DNA of 53,060 nt. It comes from an uncultured Flavihumibacter sp. (GTDB taxonomy: Bacteria > Bacteroidota > Bacteroidia > Chitinophagales > Chitinophagaceae). Position numbers and translations under genes: made by a program. This document shows, one piece after another, positions 1 through 8,389 of this stretch (the stretch's first letter is position 1; each line of letters starts with the position of its first letter). Below the pieces are notes generated by a model, which saw only the letters and a list, made by a program, of their open reading frames with translations, made no database searches and was not told the origin of the DNA. Where the stretch lies: assembly GCA_902168225.1 (NCBI GenBank), contig CABHOW010000008.1:1-53060 (forward strand). Direction: 5' to 3'.

Positions 1-2373
1 CGACTGAGGGCCACCACCCCATATCATGCCGCCACCACCGCGACCACCACCACCGCCTGAGTTTGGAGGTAGTACTGTTTTAGCTTGATAATCTCCGCTT
101 AACTGTACTGATAATCCTTTTACAATTTTAAAAGTATTATTGAATTTCAAAAACCAGCTTAGCTGTTCCTGTGTAAGGTTAGCCTGCCCGGGTACACTGG
201 CATTAATCTTTGAGTTGAAGAAATTAACATTGATGGTGTTTTCCCACCATTTTACAGGTGAAAATTTGTTGGTTAACTCCAAACCATAGGTATAGGCATC
301 ATTTGCATTAATGTAAGTACTAAAAAAGGCGCTATCCCCGGGAACCAATGCATTTTTATCGCGATATACATAACGTGTAATCAGGTTGTCGGTATACTTA
401 AAGAATGCAGTTACCAAGAAATTGGCACCGGGCTTATAAGCATTGTTCCACGACATTTCGAAAGACTGGGTAAACTCGGGTTTTAAGTTAGCATTTCCAA
501 TATTGATATTCTGCGGATCTGAATAATCGGGAAAAGGCATTAATTGAAAAAAGTTCGGACGATTTACTCTTCTTGAATAGTTAATCTGAAAATCTTGCTT
601 TGGATTGATTTTATACGTTACGAACGCACTTGGAAATAAACTCAATGGAAAGTCTACTTTAAAAGTTGCAGAATCTGCTCCTTTTGCATTTAATAAGGTG
701 CCGGTATAGTTAGAACTTTCAGCTCTTAAACCTAATTGATAGCTCCAATTTTTTACTTTAAAACTATAGGTGCTGTAAGCAGCATAAACCTGATCATTAA
801 ATTTATAACGATTGCTAATTAGAGGAACTAGTACGTATTGATTAGTAGCACTATTGAATCGATATTGATCCAATACATTATTAAAATCTCGAATAGCAGC
901 ACGAGCCCCGGCTTCAAATTTAGAATCATCAGATAATGGATTCTCATAATCGATTTGTGCAGTATGATTGATGGTTGTACCGGACCCTATCCCTTGCTGT
1001 AAAAGAGCGGGCTGTTTGGGTGTTCCATCTAAATTGTAAGTATAGCTGCCTATATCTGAATTATTACTATTCTTGCTATTATTATAATTATAATCTGCAG
1101 AAAGATTATGTCCGTTCTTAGCGAAATTATGTTTATAACTGAATTGAGATCCTAAATTCTTAAATTGAGAAGAAGCGATGGTATTGATATTTGTATAAGA
1201 TCTTTTGGTGCCTTTTATAGTGGAGTCTACAATTTGTATTTGATCATTATTAAATTCACCGTGCACATAGTTGGCAGCAATTGAAAAAGTATTTCTATTA
1301 TCAACAAAATAATCGATGCCACCTCTAAAAAAAGCGAAAGAACCATTATTCACACCATCTTGTGTATTATAAATATTGCTGGGTGTGCTTAAAAAGTTAT
1401 TACGATCGGTAAGGTTTTGGGAAATCGATTTTCTCTGATTATAGTTACCATTAAGTGATATGTTTAATTTACCTTGACGAACATTAAGGTCGCCACCTCC
1501 ATTCAACTTTGCACGAGAATCAATACCTGCACGTAAACCTCCGTTATAACCAGCTTTCTTATTTTTCTTCAATACTATATTTAAAATACCCGCATTACCC
1601 CCGGAAGCATCGTATTTAGCAGAAGGGTTTGTGATTAATTCTATTTTATCTATCACATCCGCAGGAATTTGATCTAACGTTAGGGTGGTTGGACGACCAT
1701 CTATAAAAATGGTTGGAGCTGCATTTCGTAAGGTTACATTACCATCAATATCCACGTTTAATGCGGGGATATTACGCATCAGTTCTGTAGCGGTTTGTCC
1801 GGCGCCAACTAAGTTTTTATCTACATTAAAAATTTTTCTGTCAATTCCCAATTCAAATTGTGGTTTAGAAGAAGCCGTTACAGTTACGTTGGCTAAATTA
1901 GCGGCATCTTCTTCAATTTTAATATTGCCCAAATCTTTATCTGCCATACCAAGTATTTGTTGAAAATTGGCTCCACCGCCATTAGCAGCCGCTCCACCTT
2001 GTGGAAATTTGATTCCGAAGTTGATGGTTTGTTCTATGGGTTTGTAGTTTAATGCAGTAAGTTTAAGTTTAAAATTGCCGAAAAGAGACAATCCTTCAAA
2101 ACTAAAATCTCCATTCGATTTTGTAATTAATGTACCTAAAGCAACCTCTTTCATCTTTTTTGTAGCGGTATCAAATTTGTTACCTCTGATCTGTACGGTT
2201 ACTCCCTCTACACCTTTATTCGTTTTACTATCAACAATTTTTCCGTAAAAATGACCAATATTGGTGTTCTGAGATCCACCTGCACCCCCACGAGCCATAC
2301 CGGCACCCGGAAATTGGGCTTGAAGCGAAAAAAAGCAAAAACTCAATACCAAAACGGATAAAAATTTTCCCAT
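1..2373 (-). CDS. TonB-dependent outer-membrane receptor-like beta-barrel protein, 3' end missing
   Basis: Reading the minus strand from the ATG at 2373 gives 791 open codons that run off the left edge, so the C-terminus is absent. Residues 1-20 form a signal peptide (hydrophobic core, then a SLQAQ cleavage site). Next come a carboxypeptidase-regulatory-like beta-sandwich (about residues 40-125, GKIVDSKTNKGVEGV), a plug-like region (about 150-250, with LMRNIPALNVD and IFIDGRP) and a long beta-barrel rich in aromatic and Asn residues (NANLKPEFTQSFE is typical). This matches the Bacteroidota outer-membrane beta-barrel family that has a plug but no clear SusD partner. The last visible part is a very Gly-rich loop. 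The substrate cannot be inferred. Family call is confident; transport role is inference. Confidence 0.85.
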   Translation of the reverse strand, partial: MGKFLSVLVLSFCFFSLQAQFPGAGMARGGAGGSQNTNIGHFYGKIVDSKTNKGVEGVTVQIRGNKFDTATKKMKEVALGTLITKSNGDFSFEGLSLFGNFKLKLTALNYKPIEQTINFGIKFPQGGAAANGGGANFQQILGMADKDLGNIKIEEDAANLANVTVTASSKPQFELGIDRKIFNVDKNLVGAGQTATELMRNIPALNVDIDGNVTLRNAAPTIFIDGRPTTLTLDQIPADVIDKIELITNPSAKYDASGGNAGILNIVLKKNKKAGYNGGLRAGIDSRAKLNGGGDLNVRQGKLNISLNGNYNQRKSISQNLTDRNNFLSTPSNIYNTQDGVNNGSFAFFRGGIDYFVDNRNTFSIAANYVHGEFNNDQIQIVDSTIKGTKRSYTNINTIASSQFKNLGSQFSYKHNFAKNGHNLSADYNYNNSKNSNNSDIGSYTYNLDGTPKQPALLQQGIGSGTTINHTAQIDYENPLSDDSKFEAGARAAIRDFNNVLDQYRFNSATNQYVLVPLISNRYKFNDQVYAAYSTYSFKVKNWSYQLGLRAESSNYTGTLLNAKGADSATFKVDFPLSLFPSAFVTYKINPKQDFQINYSRRVNRPNFFQLMPFPDYSDPQNINIGNANLKPEFTQSFEMSWNNAYKPGANFLVTAFFKYTDNLITRYVYRDKNALVPGDSAFFSTYINANDAYTYGLELTNKFSPVKWWENTINVNFFNSKINASVPGQANLTQEQLSWFLKFNNTFKIVKGLSVQLSGDYQAKTVLPPNSGGGGGRGGGGMIWGGGPQS

Positions 2374-2509
2374 ATTCTTTTATTATACATTGCAAAGTTG
2401 CGTTCCTGCATATATTAATGGTATTTCCATTATACAAGCGGTAATAAGACAAATTTGAGTGGGTAAAGTTGAGAAGATAGCAGTTGCCTTCACCGATTTA
2501 ATTCGGTGA

Positions 2510-3118
2510 TTAACAGATAAGGGTAAGGACAACCTGTATTAAACCTATTAAAAACCCTAATATAACGCCAAAGATCTCTAGAAAACGGAATTCTTTAGAC
2601 ATGATAGTATGAAGGATGTTTTCGAACTTATCTGATAAAAAAAGAGCAAGTTTAGAACTTATTATTTTTTCTAATTCAAGATCTTGCTTCAAATTGCCTA
2701 TATAATTTTGCATAACTAAGGGAAACAAACGCTCTAATTCAGCCACAAATACCAACTTCAACTGCTGAATGGTGGAATCCCCTATAAACATACTAATGAC
2801 CGGCATTTGTTCTGCCAGTTTTACCCTCAAAAATTGATCTATATGCCCCTCTACATAGGGCATAAGCTTAGCTGTATTTTCGGGATTGATGATTTTTTTT
2901 TCTATGTCTGAGAAAGAAAGCAATTCGGAGCTTATTAATTTACCCAATTTTTCGGCAAGTTGGGGTTGTCTTTTTGGAAAAAAACCTTGAAATGGGATAC
3001 CCAATATTTTTTTCGGCGCTCTAGGATGAAATAGCCATTTAATGGCTATCCTAATAGCCAACCATCCAACAAATGCGGATATGAAGGGAATCAAATATAA
3101 TAGCTTCATGCGTAGCAT
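2510..3118 (-). CDS. DUF445 family membrane protein
   Basis: A 202-residue protein with an N-terminal transmembrane segment (about residues 5-25), a central amphipathic helical part and a C-terminal transmembrane segment (about 180-200). The N-terminal pattern FVGWLAIRIAIKWLFHP, followed by GFFPKRQPQLAEKLGKLI, is the usual signature of DUF445 (YheB-like) proteins, whose function is not established. The start may be the internal ATG at 3109 (MKLLYL), because the upstream ATG lies next to the tRNA terminator. The gene follows tRNA-His in the same direction but is separated from it by a hairpin, so it probably has its own promoter. Confidence 0.7.
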   Translation of the reverse strand: MLRMKLLYLIPFISAFVGWLAIRIAIKWLFHPRAPKKILGIPFQGFFPKRQPQLAEKLGKLISSELLSFSDIEKKIINPENTAKLMPYVEGHIDQFLRVKLAEQMPVISMFIGDSTIQQLKLVFVAELERLFPLVMQNYIGNLKQDLELEKIISSKLALFLSDKFENILHTIMSKEFRFLEIFGVILGFLIGLIQVVLTLIC

Positions 3119-3121
3119 TTA

Positions 3122-3148
3122 AAAACCCGTAAAGAATTTTACGGGTTT
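3122..3148 (-). terminator. Hairpin terminator after tRNA-His
   Basis: An inverted repeat (AAACCCGTAAA, a 4-nt loop, then TTTACGGGTTT) lies just downstream of tRNA-His on the minus strand and ends in a run of T on that strand. It sits between the tRNA and the DUF445 gene and looks like an intrinsic terminator. Confidence 0.75.
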
Positions 3149-3157
3149 AACAAGAGG

Positions 3158-3232
3158 GGAGAACGATGGGTCTCGAACCCACGGCCTTCAGTGCCACAAA
3201 CTGACGCTCTAACCAACTGAGCTACGCTCTCC
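3158..3232 (-). tRNA. tRNA-His (GTG anticodon)
   Basis: A complete cloverleaf can be drawn on the minus strand: acceptor GAGAGCG paired with CGTTCTC, D-arm with TAGCTCAGTTGG, anticodon loop TTGTGGC with anticodon GTG (complement at 3195-3197), and a T-arm with GGGTTCGAGACCC. An extra 5' G (G-1, at 3232) opposite C73 is encoded, the identity element special to tRNA-His. The 3' CCA is not encoded (CCT follows), so CCA must be added after transcription. Confidence 0.96.
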
Positions 3233-3244
3233 GTTTTGGGGCTG

Positions 3245-3252
3245 CAAAAATA
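3245..3252 (-). promoter_or_regulatory. -7 promoter box for tRNA-His
   Basis: On the minus strand the box reads TATTTTTG, matching the Bacteroidota -7 consensus TAnnTTTG, 12 nt before the first tRNA base. Confidence 0.6.
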
Positions 3253-3358
3253 CAAAAAAATATAATGTTAGCAAAAACAGGATGGACTTTTAAACAATAT
3301 TGCTTTACAAACCTTTGTTAATTAGATTTTAGGTAGAATTTAAGCCGTATTTTTCAGT

Positions 3359-3366
3359 TATTTTTG
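3359..3366 (+). promoter_or_regulatory. -7 promoter box for the tail-specific protease
   Basis: TATTTTTG lies 8 nt before the ATG at 3375 and matches TAnnTTTG. The expected transcript start is very close to the start codon. Confidence 0.5.
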
Positions 3367-3374
3367 AGGAAATC

Positions 3375-5549
3375 ATGAAAAAATTTGTCGCATTTATGAA
3401 GAGTAGAAATGGTTTGATTTTAGCCTTTATCCTTTTGTTCGGTGGATTATTTTTTGCTTTTAGAACGGTATCGGCTAAAGATGATTCGAATGAATTACTA
3501 ACCCAACAGCAACGTTTATTGAGTGCGGTTGCTTCTTTGTTAAAAGAACAACATTATAGTCCCAAACAGATCAATGATGATTTTTCACGAAAAGTTTTCA
3601 AAGGCTATTTCGAGCAATTAGATAATGATAAAAGTATTTTTTTACAGTCTGATATCAATGCGGTAAAAAAATATGAAACATCTATCGATGATGAAATCAA
3701 TGGGGCTCCTTTACAGTTCCAACCGGCAGTGAGTGCCATATATTCCAAAAGGTTAGCGGAGGCAGAATCTATTGCAAAGAAATTATTAGCATCTCCATTT
3801 GATTTTTCAGTAGATGAATCTATTCAATTAGAGGGCGATAAATTAAACTTTCCTAAAGATGCAGCTGAACAAACTGATAGATGGCGAAAAAAAATAAAAT
3901 ATTACATACTGGAGCGCTATGTTGATCTGGTAGAACAACAAGAGAAAAATAAAGACAAAAAAGATTTTGTAGCAAAACCAAAAGATAGTTTAGAACTTGA
4001 AGCGAGAAATAGCGTACTGAAAATTATGGAGCGATATTTCAATCGTACCAAAAAAGCATTTACAGAGGAACAGCGGTTTAATGCTTTTATTAATGTGGTT
4101 ACAAATTTAATGGACCCTCATACGGATTATTATCCGCCTTTGGAAAAGCGTTCTTTTGATGAGCGTATGAGTAATCAATTTTACGGTATCGGAGCGCAAC
4201 TGCAACAAGATGATAATGGTGTGAAAATTGCCAGTATTGTTTCAGGTTACCCTGCCTGGAAATCCGGGGAGATTGTAGTAGGAGACCTGATAACCAAAGT
4301 AGCGCAAGGAAGTGCCGATCCGGTAGATATTGTTGGTTATGATGTAGCAGATGCTGTTAAGCTCATTCGTGGAAATAAAGGTACTGAGGTCCGTTTAACG
4401 CTTCGTAAGCAAGATGGCTCCTCAAAAACTGTAAGTCTTATTCGTGAAAAAATTGAGCAAGATGAGGGCAGGGTTAGGAGTGCTATCATTGGAGAAGGGG
4501 ATCATAAAACCGGTTATATATACTTACCCGATTTTTACGCCAACTTCGATGAACAAAGAGGAGCGAGGTGTTCAGAGGATGTTGCCATAGAAGTGGAGAA
4601 ATTAAAGGCGGAAAAAGTAAAAGGAATTGTAATTGATTTAAGAAATAATGGTGGCGGCTCATTGGTTGAAGTTGTAAAAATGGTCGGTTTATTTATTAAG
4701 AGCGGCCCTATTGTACAAGTGAAAGAAAGAGATGGTAGAGTAGATGAGCGTACTTGGCGAGATAATGATGAATCTGTTTTATACGATGGGCCACTTACGG
4801 TTATGGTGAATGAACTAAGTGCGTCTGCCAGTGAAATTTTTGCAGCTGCAATTCAGGATTATAAACGCGGCATTATAATCGGTAGTACGTCAACTTACGG
4901 GAAGGGTACCGTTCAACGCCCCGTTCCTTTCGGAAAGCCTATAGATTTTTACAGTAGCAGAACAGAATATGGGGCAGTGAATTTAACTTTTCAGAAATTT
5001 TATAGAGTTAATGGCGGTGCTACTCAATTAAAAGGGGTTACACCCGATATTGTGATGCCTGATCAGTATGAGTTTTTAAAAATTCGAGAAAAAGACAATG
5101 AAAGTGCACTTCCTTGGGACGCCATCCCCGCAACAGGTTACCAGCCATGGCAAAATGGTGCTGAAGCCCCCGTTTTTGCTACCCTAAGTAAAAATGAGCA
5201 AGCTAAAATTGCTGCCGATCCATCCTTAAACTTGTTACAAGAGAATTTAAAATGGTTGGCAAAAAATGCAGAAGCACCGGTGCCCTTACAAATCGATAAA
5301 TTCAAAGCGGTTCAAAAACAAATTACAAATACTGTAAACCAAAATAATAGTTTGTTGAAATTAAAAAACGATTTAATCGTAAATCCTATTCAAGCAGATA
5401 AGGATAAATATTACAATAATCCCGATCAAAGTAAAGGTATTCGTTATCAGGAATGGTTAAAGTCACTAAAATCCGATTTGCAAATTGGTGCTAGTGTTCA
5501 ACTAGTAGAGGAACTTGCAAAAAAACAAATGGAAACCGTGAAAAATTAA
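3375..5549 (+). CDS. prc: Carboxy-terminal (tail-specific) protease, S41 family
   Basis: A 724-residue periplasmic protease with an N-terminal signal/anchor helix (about residues 12-32), an N-terminal helical Prc-type domain, a PDZ domain (about 250-340, YGIGAQLQQDDNGVKI ... GDLITKV) and an S41 catalytic core. The Ser/Lys dyad is visible: S484 in SASASEIF and K510 in YGKGTVQ. A C-terminal DUF3340-like tail follows. Length and order match E. coli Prc. Such enzymes trim or degrade periplasmic and outer-membrane proteins from the C-terminus and can process lipoproteins or peptidoglycan enzymes. It is followed after 17 nt by the upxY-like gene, which has its own promoter box. Confidence 0.93.
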   Translation: MKKFVAFMKSRNGLILAFILLFGGLFFAFRTVSAKDDSNELLTQQQRLLSAVASLLKEQHYSPKQINDDFSRKVFKGYFEQLDNDKSIFLQSDINAVKKYETSIDDEINGAPLQFQPAVSAIYSKRLAEAESIAKKLLASPFDFSVDESIQLEGDKLNFPKDAAEQTDRWRKKIKYYILERYVDLVEQQEKNKDKKDFVAKPKDSLELEARNSVLKIMERYFNRTKKAFTEEQRFNAFINVVTNLMDPHTDYYPPLEKRSFDERMSNQFYGIGAQLQQDDNGVKIASIVSGYPAWKSGEIVVGDLITKVAQGSADPVDIVGYDVADAVKLIRGNKGTEVRLTLRKQDGSSKTVSLIREKIEQDEGRVRSAIIGEGDHKTGYIYLPDFYANFDEQRGARCSEDVAIEVEKLKAEKVKGIVIDLRNNGGGSLVEVVKMVGLFIKSGPIVQVKERDGRVDERTWRDNDESVLYDGPLTVMVNELSASASEIFAAAIQDYKRGIIIGSTSTYGKGTVQRPVPFGKPIDFYSSRTEYGAVNLTFQKFYRVNGGATQLKGVTPDIVMPDQYEFLKIREKDNESALPWDAIPATGYQPWQNGAEAPVFATLSKNEQAKIAADPSLNLLQENLKWLAKNAEAPVPLQIDKFKAVQKQITNTVNQNNSLLKLKNDLIVNPIQADKDKYYNNPDQSKGIRYQEWLKSLKSDLQIGASVQLVEELAKKQMETVKN

Positions 5550-5554
5550 CATGA

Positions 5555-5562
5555 TAACTTTG
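5555..5562 (+). promoter_or_regulatory. -7 promoter box for the UpxY-like gene (near-leaderless)
   Basis: TAACTTTG ends only 4 nt before the ATG at 5567 (TAACTTTG-CAGT-ATG). With the usual spacing in Bacteroidota, transcription would begin at or next to the start codon. Confidence 0.6.
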
Positions 5563-5566
5563 CAGT

Positions 5567-6085
5567 ATGGAAAATCCTGGGAAAACTAATGAAAAGCGTT
5601 GGCATGCATTGTACACAAAGCCACGTTGGGAAAAAAAGATAGATACAGTTTTGTTGAGAAAAGGTGTAGAGAGCTGGTGCCCATTACAAAAAGTGGAACG
5701 CCAATGGAGCGATCGAAAAAAAATTATCGAAGACCCTCTCTTTAAATCTTATGTATTCGTAAAAATTGACGATACAGAAAGAACAAAAGTGTTAATGACA
5801 GATGGTGTATTAAACTTTGTATACTACTTAGGCAAACCCGCGATCATCAAAGATGAGGAAGTGAATACCATAAAAATGTACCTTGCCGAAAAAGATGCCA
5901 GAATATCTATTATTGCCGACGAAGGCTTCAGAGATGGCGACAAAATACGCGTGAATTATGGTGTATTTATGGATAAACAAGGTACTATCTTACGCGGGGG
6001 AAAGAAAAAAGTGTATGTGCAATTGCAAAGCCTCGGACAGGTTATGGTTGTAGAGTTCCCTTCTGAATATCTTTCTCCTCTTTAA
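5567..6085 (+). CDS. UpxY-family (NusG-like) transcription antiterminator
   Basis: 172 residues: a NusG N-terminal domain (about residues 11-110; WHALYTKPRWEKKID, then a segment ending DPLFKSYVFVKID) and a KOW-type C-terminal domain (about 118-170; RVNYGVFMDKQGTIL). This arrangement is that of UpxY/RfaH-like NusG paralogues, which in Bacteroides bind RNA polymerase at capsular-polysaccharide leaders and prevent early termination. The next gene is a CpsB/CapC-type phosphatase, which fits a polysaccharide-control role. No glycosyltransferase locus follows within the window, so its target operon is not visible. Confidence 0.85.
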   Translation: MENPGKTNEKRWHALYTKPRWEKKIDTVLLRKGVESWCPLQKVERQWSDRKKIIEDPLFKSYVFVKIDDTERTKVLMTDGVLNFVYYLGKPAIIKDEEVNTIKMYLAEKDARISIIADEGFRDGDKIRVNYGVFMDKQGTILRGGKKKVYVQLQSLGQVMVVEFPSEYLSPL

Positions 6086-6093
6086 ATTTATGT

Positions 6094-6831
6094 ATGCTAC
6101 AATCAATCTTTGGAAGATCAAGTGTTGAAAGGGATCTTTCATTTATTGGGGTTGATATACACTCACACATGTTACCCGGCTTAGATGACGGTGCGGCTAC
6201 TATAGAAGAGTCGATCGGTTATTTCCGAAATATGAAAGATTGGGGTTATCGTAAATGTATCCTTACCCCTCATATCTTACCCGGTGTACATAATAATTCT
6301 CCTGAAACGATTATACCCGTTTTTGAAAGAATCAAACAAGAGTTAATATGGGCTGAAATTGATTTGGATATTGCCGTTGCAGCAGAGTATATGGTAGATG
6401 AAAAGTTTATTGATCTACTTATGAGAGAAGATTCATTATTATGTATGGCGCAAAATAAAGTGCTCATCGAAATGAGTTATGTGGCACCTTCTCCTTTCAT
6501 CGAAACGGCTCTTTTTAGATTGAATATACAAGGCTATAAGCCAATACTAGCCCACCCTGAGCGCTATGGGTATTATGCAAATGATTTTAATCAGTACTAT
6601 CGGCTAAAAGAAATGGGCTGTACCTTTCAACTTAATTTATTATCACTTAGTGGCTACTATGGGGCTCCTGTTAAAAAAGTGGCGCTTCGAATGATAAAAG
6701 AAAATTTAATCAGTTATATCGGTACCGACTTACACCATCATAACCATGTAGATGCTATTAAGGCTTTTACAATAACCAAAGAGTTTTATGAGATTACGAA
6801 GGGCGTAGAGCTGCGTAATCAAGAGCTTTAA
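6094..6831 (+). CDS. CpsB/CapC-type PHP-domain tyrosine-protein phosphatase
   Basis: 245 residues with the metal-binding motifs of the PHP phosphoesterase fold: DIHSHMLPGLDDGA near residues 21-34, TPHILPGVH, LIEMSY, ILAHPERY and GTDLHHHNH. These motifs define the CpsB/YwqE family of manganese-dependent tyrosine phosphatases, which dephosphorylate Wzc-like BY-kinases controlling capsule or exopolysaccharide export. It starts 8 nt after the UpxY stop, so the two are probably cotranscribed. The partner BY-kinase is not in the window. The gene ends just before a two-armed heptamer array. Confidence 0.88.
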   Translation: MLQSIFGRSSVERDLSFIGVDIHSHMLPGLDDGAATIEESIGYFRNMKDWGYRKCILTPHILPGVHNNSPETIIPVFERIKQELIWAEIDLDIAVAAEYMVDEKFIDLLMREDSLLCMAQNKVLIEMSYVAPSPFIETALFRLNIQGYKPILAHPERYGYYANDFNQYYRLKEMGCTFQLNLLSLSGYYGAPVKKVALRMIKENLISYIGTDLHHHNHVDAIKAFTITKEFYEITKGVELRNQEL

Positions 6832-6836
6832 TTAAG

Positions 6837-6898
6837 TGTGTAGTGAATAGTGGTTAGTGCATAGTAAAAACTACTCACTACTCACTATACACTATAGT
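6837..6898. repeat. Two-armed heptamer array, family TGNNTAG
   Basis: The left arm (6837-6864) has four units in strict 7-bp phase: TGTGTAG, TGAATAG, TGGTTAG, TGCATAG. After TAAAAA, the right arm (6871-6898) has units CTACTCA, CTACTCA, CTATACA, CTATAGT. On the minus strand the right arm again reads TGNNTAG. The arms can pair, giving a hairpin between convergent genes. Positions 3-4 of the unit vary while TG and TAG are kept. The TAG stop codon of mtaB (6885-6887 on the minus strand) is part of a unit. Confidence 0.85.
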
Positions 6899-8156
6899 TT
6901 ACGACCTGATTCGCCCAATCTTCTCTGTATGCCGTACTAACCCGAATATAGTTATCGGTATAACCTTCCATCACTCCATTTTTGTTAAACGATTCGAAAA
7001 GTACTTTACGTTCCTCTCCCTCGTGTTGTTTGGTAAAGTATTGATGCTTCATGTACGAAAGATTGCGTAAGATTTTATTTCTCTCATTACGTACAGATAT
7101 TGGAACAATAGGTTTTATTTCCAGTGCTTTAGTATGGTCTCTTTCGGAATAAGTAAATACGTGTAAGTAGCTGATATCCAAACTATGTAAGAAATCAAAT
7201 GTTTCCTGAAAATGAGTATCTGTTTCGCCCGGAAAGCCAACAATTACATCTACACCTATAGCAGCATGCGGCATTAATTTTTTTATAAGTGCTACGCGCT
7301 CGGCATATAACTCACGCCTGTATCTTCTTCTCATTAAAGCTAAAATTTCATTCGAGCCGCTTTGCAAAGGGATATGAAAATGAGGCATAAACTGGTCACT
7401 ATTAGCAACCCACTCAATTAATTCATTGGTAAGTAAATTAGGTTCGATAGAAGAGATACGATAACGAGCAATACCTTCAACGGTATCTAATGCTTTCACT
7501 AAGTCGGTGAAGTTTTCTTCATGCTTTTTATTACCATCGGGTCCTTTTCCAAAATCGCCCAGATTAACACCGGTAAGTACAATTTCCTTTACTCCATCAG
7601 CGGATAAACGCCGGGCATGTGCCAATACATTTTCAATGCTATCACTCCTACTTTTGCCACGTGCCATCGGAATGGTGCAAAAAGAGCAGTTATAATCACA
7701 ACCATCCTGCACTTTTAAAAAAGTACGTGTACGATCATTTTGAGAGAAAGAAGCATTAAAACCGGTTACTTCTTCTATATCACAACTGCAAATTTTAGCC
7801 GCATCGTTTGTTTTGGCAAGATTACCAATATGTTGAGCAATATTAAATTTTTCTGCAGCCCCCAATACCAAATCTACCCCCGGAATGGTAGCTATTTCCG
7901 TTGGTTTTAATTGTGCATAACAGCCTGTAATTACCACAAAACTTTCAGGTGCTTTTCTTTGGATTCTACGTACGAGTTGTCGGCATTCTTTATCGGCATT
8001 ATCCGTTACAGAGCAGGTATTGATAACGTACACATCTGCCAGATCCGTAAAATCCCTTTTTTCAAAACCTTCATCCTCCATGATCCTGGAAAGAGTAGAT
8101 GTTTCTGAAAAATTCAGCTTACATCCCAAAGTGTGAAAGGCAACAGTTTTTTTCAT
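6885..8156 (-). CDS. mtaB: tRNA (N6-threonylcarbamoyladenosine-37) methylthiotransferase MtaB
   Basis: 423 residues with the methylthiotransferase layout: an N-terminal UPF0004 domain with cluster cysteines C12 (LGCKLN), C48 (NTCSV) and C79 (GCYAQ); a radical-SAM core with C153-x3-C157-x2-C160 (CDYNCSFC); then a TRAM-like tail. The GCKLN start and RMxxRxYRRE-like region (LMRRRYRRELY) point to the MtaB/YqeV branch (ms2t6A formation at position 37 of ANN-decoding tRNAs), not MiaB or RimO. The last codons (Tyr-Ser-Val-stop) lie inside the heptamer array at 6837-6898. Confidence 0.9.
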   Translation of the reverse strand: MKKTVAFHTLGCKLNFSETSTLSRIMEDEGFEKRDFTDLADVYVINTCSVTDNADKECRQLVRRIQRKAPESFVVITGCYAQLKPTEIATIPGVDLVLGAAEKFNIAQHIGNLAKTNDAAKICSCDIEEVTGFNASFSQNDRTRTFLKVQDGCDYNCSFCTIPMARGKSRSDSIENVLAHARRLSADGVKEIVLTGVNLGDFGKGPDGNKKHEENFTDLVKALDTVEGIARYRISSIEPNLLTNELIEWVANSDQFMPHFHIPLQSGSNEILALMRRRYRRELYAERVALIKKLMPHAAIGVDVIVGFPGETDTHFQETFDFLHSLDISYLHVFTYSERDHTKALEIKPIVPISVRNERNKILRNLSYMKHQYFTKQHEGEERKVLFESFNKNGVMEGYTDNYIRVSTAYREDWANQVVNYSV

Positions 8157-8164
8157 TCAGGGCG

Positions 8165-8172
8165 CAAAGATA
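8165..8172 (-). promoter_or_regulatory. -7 promoter box for mtaB
   Basis: On the minus strand TATCTTTG lies 8 nt before the ATG at 8156. The heptamer array begins at the upstream edge of this box, so the sequence upstream of the box is entirely repeat. Confidence 0.65.
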
Positions 8173-8300
8173 GGGAATAGGAAGAAGGTGAAAGGTAATA
8201 GGTAATAGGTAATAGGTAATGGGAGTTCATCCCTATACCCTATACCCTATACCCTATACCCTATACCCTATACCCTATACCCTATACCCTATACCCTAAA
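8172..8300. repeat. Divergent heptamer array: AGGNNAN units, then nine CCCTATA copies
   Basis: 8172-8220 holds seven units in phase: AGGGAAT, AGGAAGA, AGGTGAA, then AGGTAAT four times. After GGGAGTTCAT, 8231-8293 holds nine perfect CCCTATA units and a partial tenth. On the minus strand CCCTATA reads AGGGTAT when rotated, so both blocks are the same family in opposite orientation and can partly pair. The array lies between the divergent genes mtaB and DUF2723. The nine identical copies make this the most uniform, perhaps youngest, array, and its copy number may vary. 8301-8389 is AT-rich with no gene. Confidence 0.88.
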
Positions 8301-8389
8301 AAAAACCTAAATCCTTCCAAATCAACCTATATCTTTCAAATTTTACCTATAATAAACTATGTTTGCCAGTCTAAAAAACCAAAAGTAAT

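Noticed and set aside
1685..1963. Plus-strand ORF inside the receptor gene
   Set aside because: It is antisense to the clearly coding plug region and shows no family features.
8231..8300. Telomere-like CCCTATA repeat
   Set aside because: The unit resembles eukaryotic telomeric CCCTAA but sits inside a bacterial gene junction, is one of many heptamer arrays here, and is not at a replicon end.
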